The notes below the pieces were generated by a model. The model ran no database searches. It worked only from the letters and a program-made list of their open reading frames with translations, and was not told where the DNA came from. From assembly GCF_900114635.1 (NCBI RefSeq), contig NZ_FOTQ01000004.1, positions 1-64,000 of the forward strand: a stretch of 64,000 nt of DNA. Reading direction: 5' to 3'. Below, piece after piece: positions 15,018-22,236 of the stretch. Origin of the DNA: Shimia aestuarii (GTDB lineage: Bacteria > Pseudomonadota > Alphaproteobacteria > Rhodobacterales > Rhodobacteraceae). Position numbers and translations under genes: made by a program. Numbering within the stretch: position 1 is the stretch's first letter; every line of letters begins with the position of its first letter.

Positions 15018-16045
15018 CGGTGAAGGCTTTCGGGCTTGATCTGTGTGTATCTGCGCAATTGCGCCCAGTCCTGATGACCTGAGACGAGCGAGACCTGTTC
15101 GATCTGGTATCCGGCTTCAAAGAGGCGCGAAACACCGTCATGCCTCAGATCGTGGAACCGCAGATCATCAATCCCACAAGACGCCACGCCACGGGTGAAG
15201 GTGGTCGATACCGTTCGCGGATCGTGCGGGAATATCTCCGGCGCTTCCCGACGCTGCGCCAGTACCAATTCCAGCGGATCGACCGTCTCGCCGTCGATCA
15301 CAACAGGACCGAGTAGCAGGGGAACATTCTGATCGTTGCCGATCTTGGCGCGGGGGTGCTTTCGATCCCGTATCCAGATCATGCGGCCTTCCACATCCAG
15401 ATCATCCCATTTGATCCGGGTAATCTCGGACAGGCGCATGGCGGTCGCGATTGCGAACCGGGTCAAATCCCACATCGGCACGACGCGGCGGCGTTGTGCC
15501 CAGTGATTGCGCAAGGCGACGAGTTCGCCGTCGCTGGGGCGTCGGTCGCGCTCTTTGGGGCGTCCTACCGCGCCGGATGCGTTCAGGATCGCGCGGGCCT
15601 TGGTGTAGGCTCCAAGCGCCGTGTCGGTGTCCACATCCAGCACCGCGCCGCCCATTTTCAAGATCGTGTGGATGTAGGTCAGGTCTTGACCAATCGTGGC
15701 GGGGCCAGCGCCTTCGGCCCGACGCATCTTCGCGAATTCCCGGATGCGGGCCGATGTCAGATCGGGCAGGGGAGTCCGGCCAATCAATTCCGAGATGTGG
15801 CGGATCGTTCCGAGTTTGGATCGGCTGGCCTGATCGCCAAATTCATCAAGGTAGGCTTCGATGACATCGTTCAGGCGCAGGTCTGCAATCGCGGCTGTGA
15901 CCGTGCCTGTGGTGTCCTGATGGGCTTCCTCTTGCCGCGCCCATCGTTCGGCGTCTCGTTTGTGCGAGAAGGTCCGGGATCGGCGCTTGCCGTCCAAGTT
16001 CACTTGCGCAGTCCATTTGTCCCGTGATCTATATATCGAAGCCAT
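15014..16045 (-). CDS. int: Tyrosine recombinase (phage integrase), dusA-targeting
   Basis: A 343-residue integrase of the lambda family that would catalyse integration and excision at the dusA core. The N-terminal arm-binding domain begins MASIYRSRDKWTAQVNLDG. A core-binding SAM-like domain spans about 60-160. The catalytic domain shows Arg in TAMRLSEITRIKWDD, HDLRH at about 298-302, GH at about 323-324 and the nucleophilic Tyr in LRRYTQ at about 333. The start at 16045 has AAGGA eight bases upstream; a longer in-frame start at 16162 would run through the arm-type repeats and is unlikely. Its promoter region is shared with that of the hybrid dusA, pointing the other way. Confidence 0.93.
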   Translation of the reverse strand: MASIYRSRDKWTAQVNLDGKRRSRTFSHKRDAERWARQEEAHQDTTGTVTAAIADLRLNDVIEAYLDEFGDQASRSKLGTIRHISELIGRTPLPDLTSARIREFAKMRRAEGAGPATIGQDLTYIHTILKMGGAVLDVDTDTALGAYTKARAILNASGAVGRPKERDRRPSDGELVALRNHWAQRRRVVPMWDLTRFAIATAMRLSEITRIKWDDLDVEGRMIWIRDRKHPRAKIGNDQNVPLLLGPVVIDGETVDPLELVLAQRREAPEIFPHDPRTVSTTFTRGVASCGIDDLRFHDLRHDGVSRLFEAGYQIEQVSLVSGHQDWAQLRRYTQIKPESLHR

Positions 16046-16059
16046 GTAGAGAGTCCTTT

Positions 16060-16137
16060 GTTTGCAGAGTGGTTTGCAATCCATACTCTCGTTTGCATGG
16101 CGTTTGCAACGGTTTGCACAATCAGACCACATTTGCA
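16060..16137 (+). repeat. Right-arm GTTTGCA repeats (putative integrase arm sites)
   Basis: GTTTGCA at 16060-16066, 16072-16078, 16091-16097, 16102-16108 and 16112-16118, plus ATTTGCA at 16131-16137. Spacings are 12, 19, 11, 10 and 19 bp, close to helical turns. They fill the space between the integrase start and the hybrid dusA start, so bound integrase would probably affect both promoters. Confidence 0.6.
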
Positions 16138-16183
16138 CTACATCGACTGCAATCGAAACCACATCGGACGGGATCGTAAAGCC

Positions 16184-17191
16184 TTGGTAGAGAACGAAAA
16201 ACCCAATGTTTTAAGGGCGGCGCGTCTGTCCATTGCGCCCATGATGGACTGGACCGATCGCCATTGCCGGTATCTGCATCGGCTGATGTCAGGCGAGACG
16301 TTGCTCTATACTGAGATGGTGACGGCGCCGGCGCTGGTGCGGGGCGGGGCGGTGCATCTTCTGGACTACAACCCCGAGGAACACCCGGTCGCGCTTCAGC
16401 TTGGCGGGAGCGACCCGGAAGAGTTGGCCGCGGCCAGCCGTCTGGGGGCTGCAGCGGGGTATGACGAGATCAACCTCAACGTGGGCTGCCCGTCGGACAG
16501 GGTGCAATCGGGCACGTTTGGGGCGGTTCTGATGAAGACGCCGGATCTTGTGGCCGATTGCGTGGCGGCGATGGCCGAGGCCAGCCCGGTCGAGGTGACG
16601 GTGAAATGCCGGATCGGCGTCGATGATCAGGAACCGCGCGACGTGCTGCCTGCTTTCCTTGAAAAAATCCGCGCCGCGGGCGTGACGCGGATCACGATCC
16701 ACGCGCGCAAGGCATGGCTCAAGGGATTGAGCCCCAAGGAAAACCGGGACATCCCGCCGCTGGATTATGCGCTGGTGCATGAGATGAAGACCGCTTTCGC
16801 GGACATGCATATCTCGATCAACGGCGGCATTGCGACACTGGAGGAAGCCGAGCAGCATCTCGCGGCGGGGCTGGACGGGGTGATGATCGGGCGGGCAGCT
16901 TATCACAACCCGTCCGATATCCTGCTTGGGGCGGATCGCCGGATTTATGGCGTTGACCGGGAGACCGACGCCGAGACCGTGGCGCACTCCATGCTGCCTT
17001 ATATCGAGCGCCACCTGAGCGCCGGGGGCAAGCTCAATCAGGTCACACGGCACATGATGGGGCTTTTCGCAGGACGGCCGGGGGCGCGGGCATGGCGGCG
17101 CACACTTTCGGAACGCGCGACGCGTCCCGGCGCGGGGCCGGAACTGGTCGAAGAGGCGCTTGGTCATGTAAGTGGGGCGGCTGCGGCCTGA
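16184..17191 (+). CDS. dusA: tRNA-dihydrouridine synthase A with element-supplied N-terminus
   Basis: FMN enzyme that reduces specific uridines in the tRNA D-loop. The family core is complete: APMMDWTDRHCRYLHRLMS at the N-terminus, YTEMVTAPAL, EHPVALQLGG, the catalytic Cys in NLNVGCPSDRVQ, ITIHARKAWLKGLSPKENR and the C-terminal SINGGIATLEEA / GVMIGRAAYHNPS. About 335 residues from the proposed TTG start at 16184, normal length. Codons before 16238 come from the mobile element, yet they restore ARLSIA where the host had ARLSVA. The start is uncertain: no ATG is present nearby, and the ribosome site is weak; the displaced native start is also TTG. Confidence 0.9.
   Translation: MVENEKPNVLRAARLSIAPMMDWTDRHCRYLHRLMSGETLLYTEMVTAPALVRGGAVHLLDYNPEEHPVALQLGGSDPEELAAASRLGAAAGYDEINLNVGCPSDRVQSGTFGAVLMKTPDLVADCVAAMAEASPVEVTVKCRIGVDDQEPRDVLPAFLEKIRAAGVTRITIHARKAWLKGLSPKENRDIPPLDYALVHEMKTAFADMHISINGGIATLEEAEQHLAAGLDGVMIGRAAYHNPSDILLGADRRIYGVDRETDAETVAHSMLPYIERHLSAGGKLNQVTRHMMGLFAGRPGARAWRRTLSERATRPGAGPELVEEALGHVSGAAAA
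16238..16248 (+). other. Right attachment-site core (att direct repeat)
   Basis: CCCATGATGGA inside dusA, coding for PMMD with flanking bases. Identical to 2145-2155. To the left the sequence is element-derived, to the right it is host dusA. Confidence 0.8.
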
Positions 17192-17273
17192 GTTCTTGCT
17201 CGCTCACTGCGCTTGCGGGAGCGGGCGAAATCAGCTTTACATCGCGCATGCGAACAGACCCGGAGACCCCTAC

Positions 17274-18101
17274 ATGACCGCTGATGCCAGCCTGTTGATA
17301 CAGATGTTTGTCCTGTTGCTTGCCATTGGCGGACTGGCCGGCGTGCTGGCCGGGCTGTTGGGGGTGGGGGGCGGCATTGTTCTGGTGCCGGCGTTTTTCT
17401 ATGCCTTCCAGGCGCTGGGATATGGCGGGCCGCAGCTGATGCAGATCTGCCTTGCGACCTCGCTGGCGACGATCATCGTGACATCCGTGCGGTCCGTGAT
17501 GAGCCACAACAAAAAGGGCGCGGTAGATTGGGAGATCCTGCGCGGCTGGGCACCGGGGATTGCCGTGGGGGCCATTATCGGTGTGCTTGTTGCGGCCAAC
17601 TTGCGCTCGGTGACTTTGCAATTCGTGTTTGGTTGCCTTGGCATCGTGATCGGCGCCTATCTGGGATTCGGGCGCAGCGAATGGCGGCTGGGACAGGCGA
17701 TGCCCAAGGGCCTCTTGCAGCGGGTCCTCAGCACGGTCATGGGGTTCATGTCGGTGCTGATGGGGATTGGTGGGGGCAGTTTTGGCGTGCCGGTGATGAC
17801 CCTGTTCAATACGCCGATCCATCGGGCGGTGGCGACCGCGGCGGGGTTTGGCGTGCTGATCGCGGTGCCCTCGGTGATCGGCTTCCTGTTTCTTGAAATC
17901 GACGCCGCGCACCGACCGCCGCTGACCATTGGGGCGGTCAATCTCGTGGCCTTTGCCATTATCGTGTCCATGACCCTTTTGACCGCGCCCATTGGCGTCA
18001 AGATCGCCCACGCCATGGACCCCAAACCACTGCGCCGGGTATTTGCGCTGTTCCTGACGCTGGTGGCGTTGAACATGCTGCGCAAAGCGCTGGGTTGGTG
18101 A
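17274..18101 (+). CDS. TauE/SafE-family membrane transporter
   Basis: A 275-residue inner-membrane protein of the TauE/SafE (DUF81) family, which exports sulfite, sulfoacetate or related anions. It shows the two family repeats: GVLAGLLGVGGGIVLVPAFF near residues 25-45 and VLMGIGGGSFGVPVMTLFNT near 165-185, with about eight hydrophobic helices. ATG at 17274 follows GGAG. It lies 82 bp after dusA. The substrate cannot be told from sequence; export of sulfonate-derived sulfite is common in marine relatives. Confidence 0.85.
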   Translation: MTADASLLIQMFVLLLAIGGLAGVLAGLLGVGGGIVLVPAFFYAFQALGYGGPQLMQICLATSLATIIVTSVRSVMSHNKKGAVDWEILRGWAPGIAVGAIIGVLVAANLRSVTLQFVFGCLGIVIGAYLGFGRSEWRLGQAMPKGLLQRVLSTVMGFMSVLMGIGGGSFGVPVMTLFNTPIHRAVATAAGFGVLIAVPSVIGFLFLEIDAAHRPPLTIGAVNLVAFAIIVSMTLLTAPIGVKIAHAMDPKPLRRVFALFLTLVALNMLRKALGW

Positions 18102-18124
18102 CGGGGTTTTCCCAAAAAGGTTGG

Positions 18125-18883
18125 ATGAAGATCCCGTTTGATGCGGGGGTATTGGGCTGGGCTGGGATCGCGCGGAAGGCCGGAGACGTCGCCATGCGCG
18201 ACCCGGCGCTTTCCCATTGGTGGGTGTGTGAGAAGACATGGTTTGTCGGCGTGGATGCCCTGCCCAATGACGGGCGCGGGGCCTTGCTCGGCGGCGTGCC
18301 GCTCGGGGGCGCCCCGCAAAGCGCCATCGAGGCGCTATACGGGGCTTTGCCGCGCCTTCACAAGGCACAGCTTTCGGTGGTGAGGCCGGGATATCCCAAG
18401 CCGCGCGAAGGGGAGAGCGCGGCGGCGTTCCGCTATCGTGAAAATCGTGATGCTGCGCATGTGGACGGGATCAAGGCCCTTGGCCCGGATCGGCGCCGTC
18501 GCGTTGACGAGCGCCACGCATGGATCCTCGGGTTGCCGCTGACGGAAAACACCCCCGAGGAAGCGCCGCTCGTGGTGTGGGAGGGCAGCCACGAGATCAT
18601 GCGCGCGGCGTTGCAGGCCGCGCTGCTGCCCTATCCGGAAACGGATTGGCAAAAGGTCGACATCACCGATGTTTACCAGACCACGCGTCGCAGGATTTTT
18701 GAATCCTGTCCACGCGTTCCGGTCTGCGCGAAACCCGGAGAAGCCTATCTGCTGCATCGTCTCTGCCTGCACGGTGTTGCCCCGTGGTCCGCAGAATCAG
18801 CGCCCGAAAACGCGCTCAGAATGGTTGCCTATTTCCGTCCGAATGTGGCGGTGAGCGTTACGGAGTGGCTTGCCCAACCGTGA
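18125..18883 (+). CDS. PhyH/2OG-Fe(II) oxygenase-like protein
   Basis: A 252-residue cytoplasmic protein, tentatively a non-haem Fe(II)/2-oxoglutarate oxygenase of the phytanoyl-CoA dioxygenase type. The facial triad could be HVDG near residue 115 (His-x-Asp) and the distal His in AYLLHRLCLHGVAPW near 219, with a 2OG-binding Arg in ENALRMVAYFRP. The strand ERHAWILGLPLTE and VWEGSHEIMRAAL match the jelly-roll order. Substrate unknown. The ATG at 18125 is chosen because the earlier in-frame GTG overlaps the upstream gene. Confidence 0.6.
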   Translation: MKIPFDAGVLGWAGIARKAGDVAMRDPALSHWWVCEKTWFVGVDALPNDGRGALLGGVPLGGAPQSAIEALYGALPRLHKAQLSVVRPGYPKPREGESAAAFRYRENRDAAHVDGIKALGPDRRRRVDERHAWILGLPLTENTPEEAPLVVWEGSHEIMRAALQAALLPYPETDWQKVDITDVYQTTRRRIFESCPRVPVCAKPGEAYLLHRLCLHGVAPWSAESAPENALRMVAYFRPNVAVSVTEWLAQP

Positions 18884-19032
18884 TTTGAGAGCCTTTTGTC
18901 TCGCCTGGGGAAACAGGTTTTGCCTGTGGCGGGGAACTGTCCCTGATGGCGAAACGGATTTCTCAATTTCCTCAGAATGGGGCAAGAATGTGTTAACATT
19001 TTGGCGTCTGCTTTTGTTTGAGGATTGGCGCC

Positions 19033-19983
19033 ATGTTGACGGCTTTGATGATACTTGGGGGGATTGCCATTGCATATGCCGTTGTCGATTGGATCGACGA
19101 CGATGATGACAATGACAATCACGGCGACCCTCAGGGAGAAATGGTTATAGGTGGCTCGGCGGACGATCTTCTCAACGGGACGGACAATGCCGACACGATC
19201 AACGGTGAAGGCGGAGATGATACCCTGAATGGCGGCGCCGGGGATGACTCGATCGACGGCGGGGCCGGGGACGACAGCATCGAGGGTGGCACCGGGGACG
19301 ATGCGATTATCTCTGGCGATGGCGCGGACATCGTGCGCGCCGGAAATGGCGACGATTTTGTCAACGGTCAGGCGGGCAATGATGTCCTGCGTGGTGGAGA
19401 CGGGCACGACGAATTACGCGGCGGCACCGGTGATGATGACATTGAAGGGGGTGCCAACGAGGACAGCCTGCGCGGCGGCAACGGTGATGACACGCTTCTG
19501 GGCCAGCAGGGCGACGATACGATCGAAGGCGGCACGGGTGAGGATGTCATCAAGGGCGGGCATGGCAATGACGTGCTTTATGGCATCGAAGACGGGACCG
19601 ACGATGACATGTGGGGTCCAACCGACGAACCTGATGCGGATACGCTCAAGGGCGGGGATGGCGATGACATGCTTTATCTTGGAACCGGCGATCAGGCCGA
19701 GGGCGGTGAAGGCGAAGACACCTTCGTGATCGGCCCCTGGGTTGCCGAGTTCACCAGCCCGTGGATTAGCGATTACAACGGCGCGGAGGATCAGTTGATG
19801 GTGCTGGCCCCGGTCGGGGATGGCGGCGAAGTGTCGGTGGCGGAAGATCCCGACAATGCCGGTGTGGCGCTGGTGCTCTATGCCGACAAGATTATTGCAA
19901 GGGTCGAAGGCGGTTTTCCTGACCTGAGCGCGGAAGACATCGAAGTCGTGGAGAGCGAGTCTGTCATGGCGGTGGGATCATGA
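19033..19983 (+). CDS. RTX-repeat calcium-binding protein with N-terminal membrane anchor
   Basis: A 316-residue protein. Residues 1-20 are a hydrophobic segment (LTALMILGGIAIAYAVV), followed by an Asp-rich stretch (DWIDDDDDNDNH). From about residue 40 to 220 there are a dozen or more GGxGxDxxx nonapeptides, e.g. NGGAGDDSIDGGAGDDS, the calcium beta-roll of hemolysin-type proteins. The C-terminal 100 residues (WISDYNGAEDQLMVL ...) form a separate domain. Most RTX proteins lack an N-terminal signal and use type I export; here a membrane anchor is seen instead, so it is probably held at the inner membrane facing the periplasm. It is coupled to a small membrane gene. Confidence 0.85.
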   Translation: MLTALMILGGIAIAYAVVDWIDDDDDNDNHGDPQGEMVIGGSADDLLNGTDNADTINGEGGDDTLNGGAGDDSIDGGAGDDSIEGGTGDDAIISGDGADIVRAGNGDDFVNGQAGNDVLRGGDGHDELRGGTGDDDIEGGANEDSLRGGNGDDTLLGQQGDDTIEGGTGEDVIKGGHGNDVLYGIEDGTDDDMWGPTDEPDADTLKGGDGDDMLYLGTGDQAEGGEGEDTFVIGPWVAEFTSPWISDYNGAEDQLMVLAPVGDGGEVSVAEDPDNAGVALVLYADKIIARVEGGFPDLSAEDIEVVESESVMAVGS

Positions 19984-20090
19984 TCGACTTTGCCATTTTC
20001 CTGACCCTTCTTTACGCCATTCTCCTGATCAAAGGGGCGACCCTTTGGGAGGAAGCACGGGCGCTGGCACAGCGGATCTACGGCGGCTGA
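19980..20090 (+). CDS. 36-residue single-helix membrane microprotein
   Basis: Reads MIDFAIFLTLLYAILLIK followed by GATLWEEARALAQRIYGG. One hydrophobic helix and an amphipathic tail. Its ATG overlaps the TGA of the RTX gene (ATGA), the usual sign of translational coupling. Function unknown; likely partner or anchor of the RTX protein. Confidence 0.6.
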   Translation: MIDFAIFLTLLYAILLIKGATLWEEARALAQRIYGG

Positions 20091-20095
20091 CGGCT

Positions 20096-20335
20096 TTAGA
20101 CGCCGCGGGCCTGACGCGCGGCCCGTCCGCCACGGCGCTTCTTCAGACGTGGGGCGCGCGACGGCAACTCGGCCATGATTGCGCTGCGTTCGTCGGCATC
20201 CATCTTGGACCAGCGCGTGATCTCGTCAATCGAACGCAGGCAGCCGGTGCAGATCCGTTCTTCGGGATGCACGACACAGACCTGCACACAGGGGCTTTCG
20301 ATCTCGTTGCGTTTCCACACGGCGTCCTTGGTCAT
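20096..20335 (-). CDS. DUF1289 family protein
   Basis: A 79-residue member of the DUF1289 family. The signature SPCVQVCVVHPEERICTGCLRS contains four cysteines, expected to bind a metal or Fe-S centre; EITRWSKMDADERSAIMAEL follows, and the tail is basic (RLKKRRGGRAARQ). The biochemical role of the family is not established. It overlaps the ruvX stop by 4 bp, so both are translated from one mRNA. Confidence 0.88.
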   Translation of the reverse strand: MTKDAVWKRNEIESPCVQVCVVHPEERICTGCLRSIDEITRWSKMDADERSAIMAELPSRAPRLKKRRGGRAARQARGV

Positions 20336-20814
20336 TGCGCGCTCCTGATATGTCCAAGACGATCCAACACTCCTTGCAGGATATACGACGCGGCGACGTG
20401 GTCGATCACCTCGGCGCGACGTTTTCGGGTCGTATCCGCCTCAAGAAGGGCACGTTCGGCGGCCACGGTGGACAGGCGTTCATCCCAGAACCCGATCGGA
20501 ATCACCACGAGGGGCGCCAGATTGCGGGCAAAAGCGCGGGTCGACTGACAGCGCGGCCCTTCGGACCCGTCCATGTTACGCGGCAGTCCAAGGATGATAG
20601 CGCCAATCGAGCGCTTGTCGATGATGTCGATCAGACGCGCGGCGTCGATGCCGAACTTCTTGCGCTTGACGGTTTCCAGCGGCGTTGCCACCGATTGAAA
20701 GCTGTCCGACACCGCGACGCCAATGGTCTTGGTGCCAAGGTCCAGTCCCATCAGCGCCTGCATTGGCGGCAGCACCTCGGCCATTTCTTCGATGGTCTCG
20801 AAGATTGTGTTCAT
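20332..20814 (-). CDS. ruvX: Putative Holliday junction resolvase / pre-16S rRNA nuclease YqgF
   Basis: A 160-residue RNase-H-fold nuclease. The signature ALMGLDLGTKTIGVAVSD lies near the N-terminus with the catalytic Asp, IGAIILGLPRNMDGSEGP is the second conserved block, and FWDERLSTVAAERALLEAD plus VIDHVAASYILQG hold the remaining acidic residues. YqgF proteins mature the 5' end of 16S rRNA; the recombination role is older annotation. Adjacent to ccmI (end-to-start) and overlapping the DUF1289 gene. Confidence 0.93.
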   Translation of the reverse strand: MNTIFETIEEMAEVLPPMQALMGLDLGTKTIGVAVSDSFQSVATPLETVKRKKFGIDAARLIDIIDKRSIGAIILGLPRNMDGSEGPRCQSTRAFARNLAPLVVIPIGFWDERLSTVAAERALLEADTTRKRRAEVIDHVAASYILQGVLDRLGHIRSAQ

Positions 20815-22049
20815 CAGTCCGCGACCCCGGCGCGTTCGGCGCCCGCGCGCACGATGGCCAGCGCCTCGGGGTTTTCTGCAAAGACGCCCTTGGCCTCTTC
20901 CCAGATCACCAGCGCGCGTTCGCTGTCACCCAGAACCCCGTAGGCCGAGATCAGCCGTGCCCATTCCTCGGGTGTGCCGCCCTCGGTGGCGAGACGCTCG
21001 GCAAGGTTGCTGACCATGCCGCGGATCATTTCCTGACGGTCTTCGGCCGACATTTCGCTGGCCGCTTCCATGTCGTCGTTGCTTGGGCCGGACAGCCCGT
21101 CGCCGGAATGCGGCGCGGCGGGCATCTGGTATTCCACGCCGGCAAACCACGCCAGATCCATGATCCGCGAGCGGATCGCGGGCACCCAGGGCGCGTCCGG
21201 CGGGCTCTGGCGCAGCACCTGGTCCCAGATCTTGAACGTCAGGTCCGGGCGATCATTCTGCAGAAGCATCAGCCCCCAGTAATAGCGGGCAAGATTGTTG
21301 GCGGGGTTGATCTCCATCGCGCGGCGCAACGCGGCCTGAGCCTCGGGCGAGACATAGCCGTCGGCGGCGGCGATCATCATGTTGGCCAAGATGCTGTAAT
21401 CGCTGGAACTTGCCCGGTCACCCTTGATGCGGATGATCTGTTGCTGAGCTGTATAGGCGGCCTTGAAGTTGCCCATTGAGGCTTCGTTTCGGGCCAGCAG
21501 TTCCTGCCCTTGAAGGTCGTCGGGACGTTCGGCGGCGGTCTGGCGCAGCTTGTCCATCAGGGCGACGAAATCCGCGTCCGGCGTCGGGCCGGGAGAGGCG
21601 GGCACCTGCGCTTCGGCTTCGGCTTGGCTTTGGCGGCTGTCCATGCGCGCGCGGGCTTCTTCCATGCGCAGCGTAAGCGGCTGATCCTGAAAGCCGGGCG
21701 CGCCCAGTTTCCAGTAACCAAGAAAGCTCAACCCGATCAAAACCACGCCCATGGCGACGATCAACGCCATGCCGCCGCGCGATTTCGTGGTCTCACCGGC
21801 CTGTTCCGCCTTGAGCTGGGCATCGGCGGCGAGGATGCGGCGCGACACCTCGGTGCGGATGCGGGTGGCGTCGGCTTCGTCGATCACGCCGCGTGCGAGA
21901 TCCTTGTCGACCTCCTTGAGCTGATCGCGATACACGCGCAGATCATATTCCGCCGGATGTTCGCTGTTGCCGCGTTGACGACGAACCGCCAGCGCGATGA
22001 TGCCTGCCGCCACAAGGGCCAGAGCGCCTGCCGTGATCCAGAATACCAT
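20814..22049 (-). CDS. ccmI: c-type cytochrome biogenesis protein CcmI
   Basis: A 411-residue membrane protein that holds apocytochrome c for haem ligation. Two transmembrane helices are seen, MVFWITAGALALVAAGIIA at the start and ALIVAMGVVLIGLSFLGYW near residue 100, with the cytoplasmic leucine-zipper-like loop (YRDQLKEVDKDLARGVIDEA) between them. A periplasmic TPR-rich part follows (AQAALRRAMEINPANNLARY, and so on). The start is chosen at MVFW because it opens the first helix. It lies about 32 kb from the ccmABCDG cluster, as in many Rhodobacterales. Confidence 0.92.
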   Translation of the reverse strand: MVFWITAGALALVAAGIIALAVRRQRGNSEHPAEYDLRVYRDQLKEVDKDLARGVIDEADATRIRTEVSRRILAADAQLKAEQAGETTKSRGGMALIVAMGVVLIGLSFLGYWKLGAPGFQDQPLTLRMEEARARMDSRQSQAEAEAQVPASPGPTPDADFVALMDKLRQTAAERPDDLQGQELLARNEASMGNFKAAYTAQQQIIRIKGDRASSSDYSILANMMIAAADGYVSPEAQAALRRAMEINPANNLARYYWGLMLLQNDRPDLTFKIWDQVLRQSPPDAPWVPAIRSRIMDLAWFAGVEYQMPAAPHSGDGLSGPSNDDMEAASEMSAEDRQEMIRGMVSNLAERLATEGGTPEEWARLISAYGVLGDSERALVIWEEAKGVFAENPEALAIVRAGAERAGVAD

Positions 22050-22236
22050 GATGCCTCGATGCCTCCTGCAAGTGTCCCCCATCTATAGGCGGAGGGGCGC
22101 GGGAAAAAGGGCAAATCGTGATCACGACAGCGTATGTCGCAACCGAACGGCAATGCGGCGGTTTGAACCGCCTGTCCGAGGGCGCAGCAGTTCAATAAGA
22201 TTGTATCAGGACTCTCCCTAATCGGAATCACTGCCC

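Larger units (their letters stand above)
2145..16248. mobile_element. 14.1-kb dusA-integrated satellite/prophage-like element
   Basis: Bounded by the 11-bp direct repeat CCCATGATGGA at 2145-2155 and 16238-16248, both inside dusA coding sequence. It carries a tyrosine recombinase next to the right end, an excisionase-like HTH gene, a primase/helicase, an HK97-type capsid gene and a tape-measure gene, all leftward. dusA is an established insertion site for islands and prophages whose integrase adjoins it. No terminase, portal, protease, lysis or repressor gene of a known type is recognised. It may be a capsid-encoding satellite or a deletion derivative of a temperate phage. The tight gene packing and intact frames argue against random decay. 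Confidence 0.88.

Noticed and set aside
17043-18368. 441-codon minus-strand frame opposite the TauE/SafE gene
   Set aside because: Low-complexity His/Arg/Gln-rich translation, typical of a shadow frame; the plus-strand transporter has clear family motifs.
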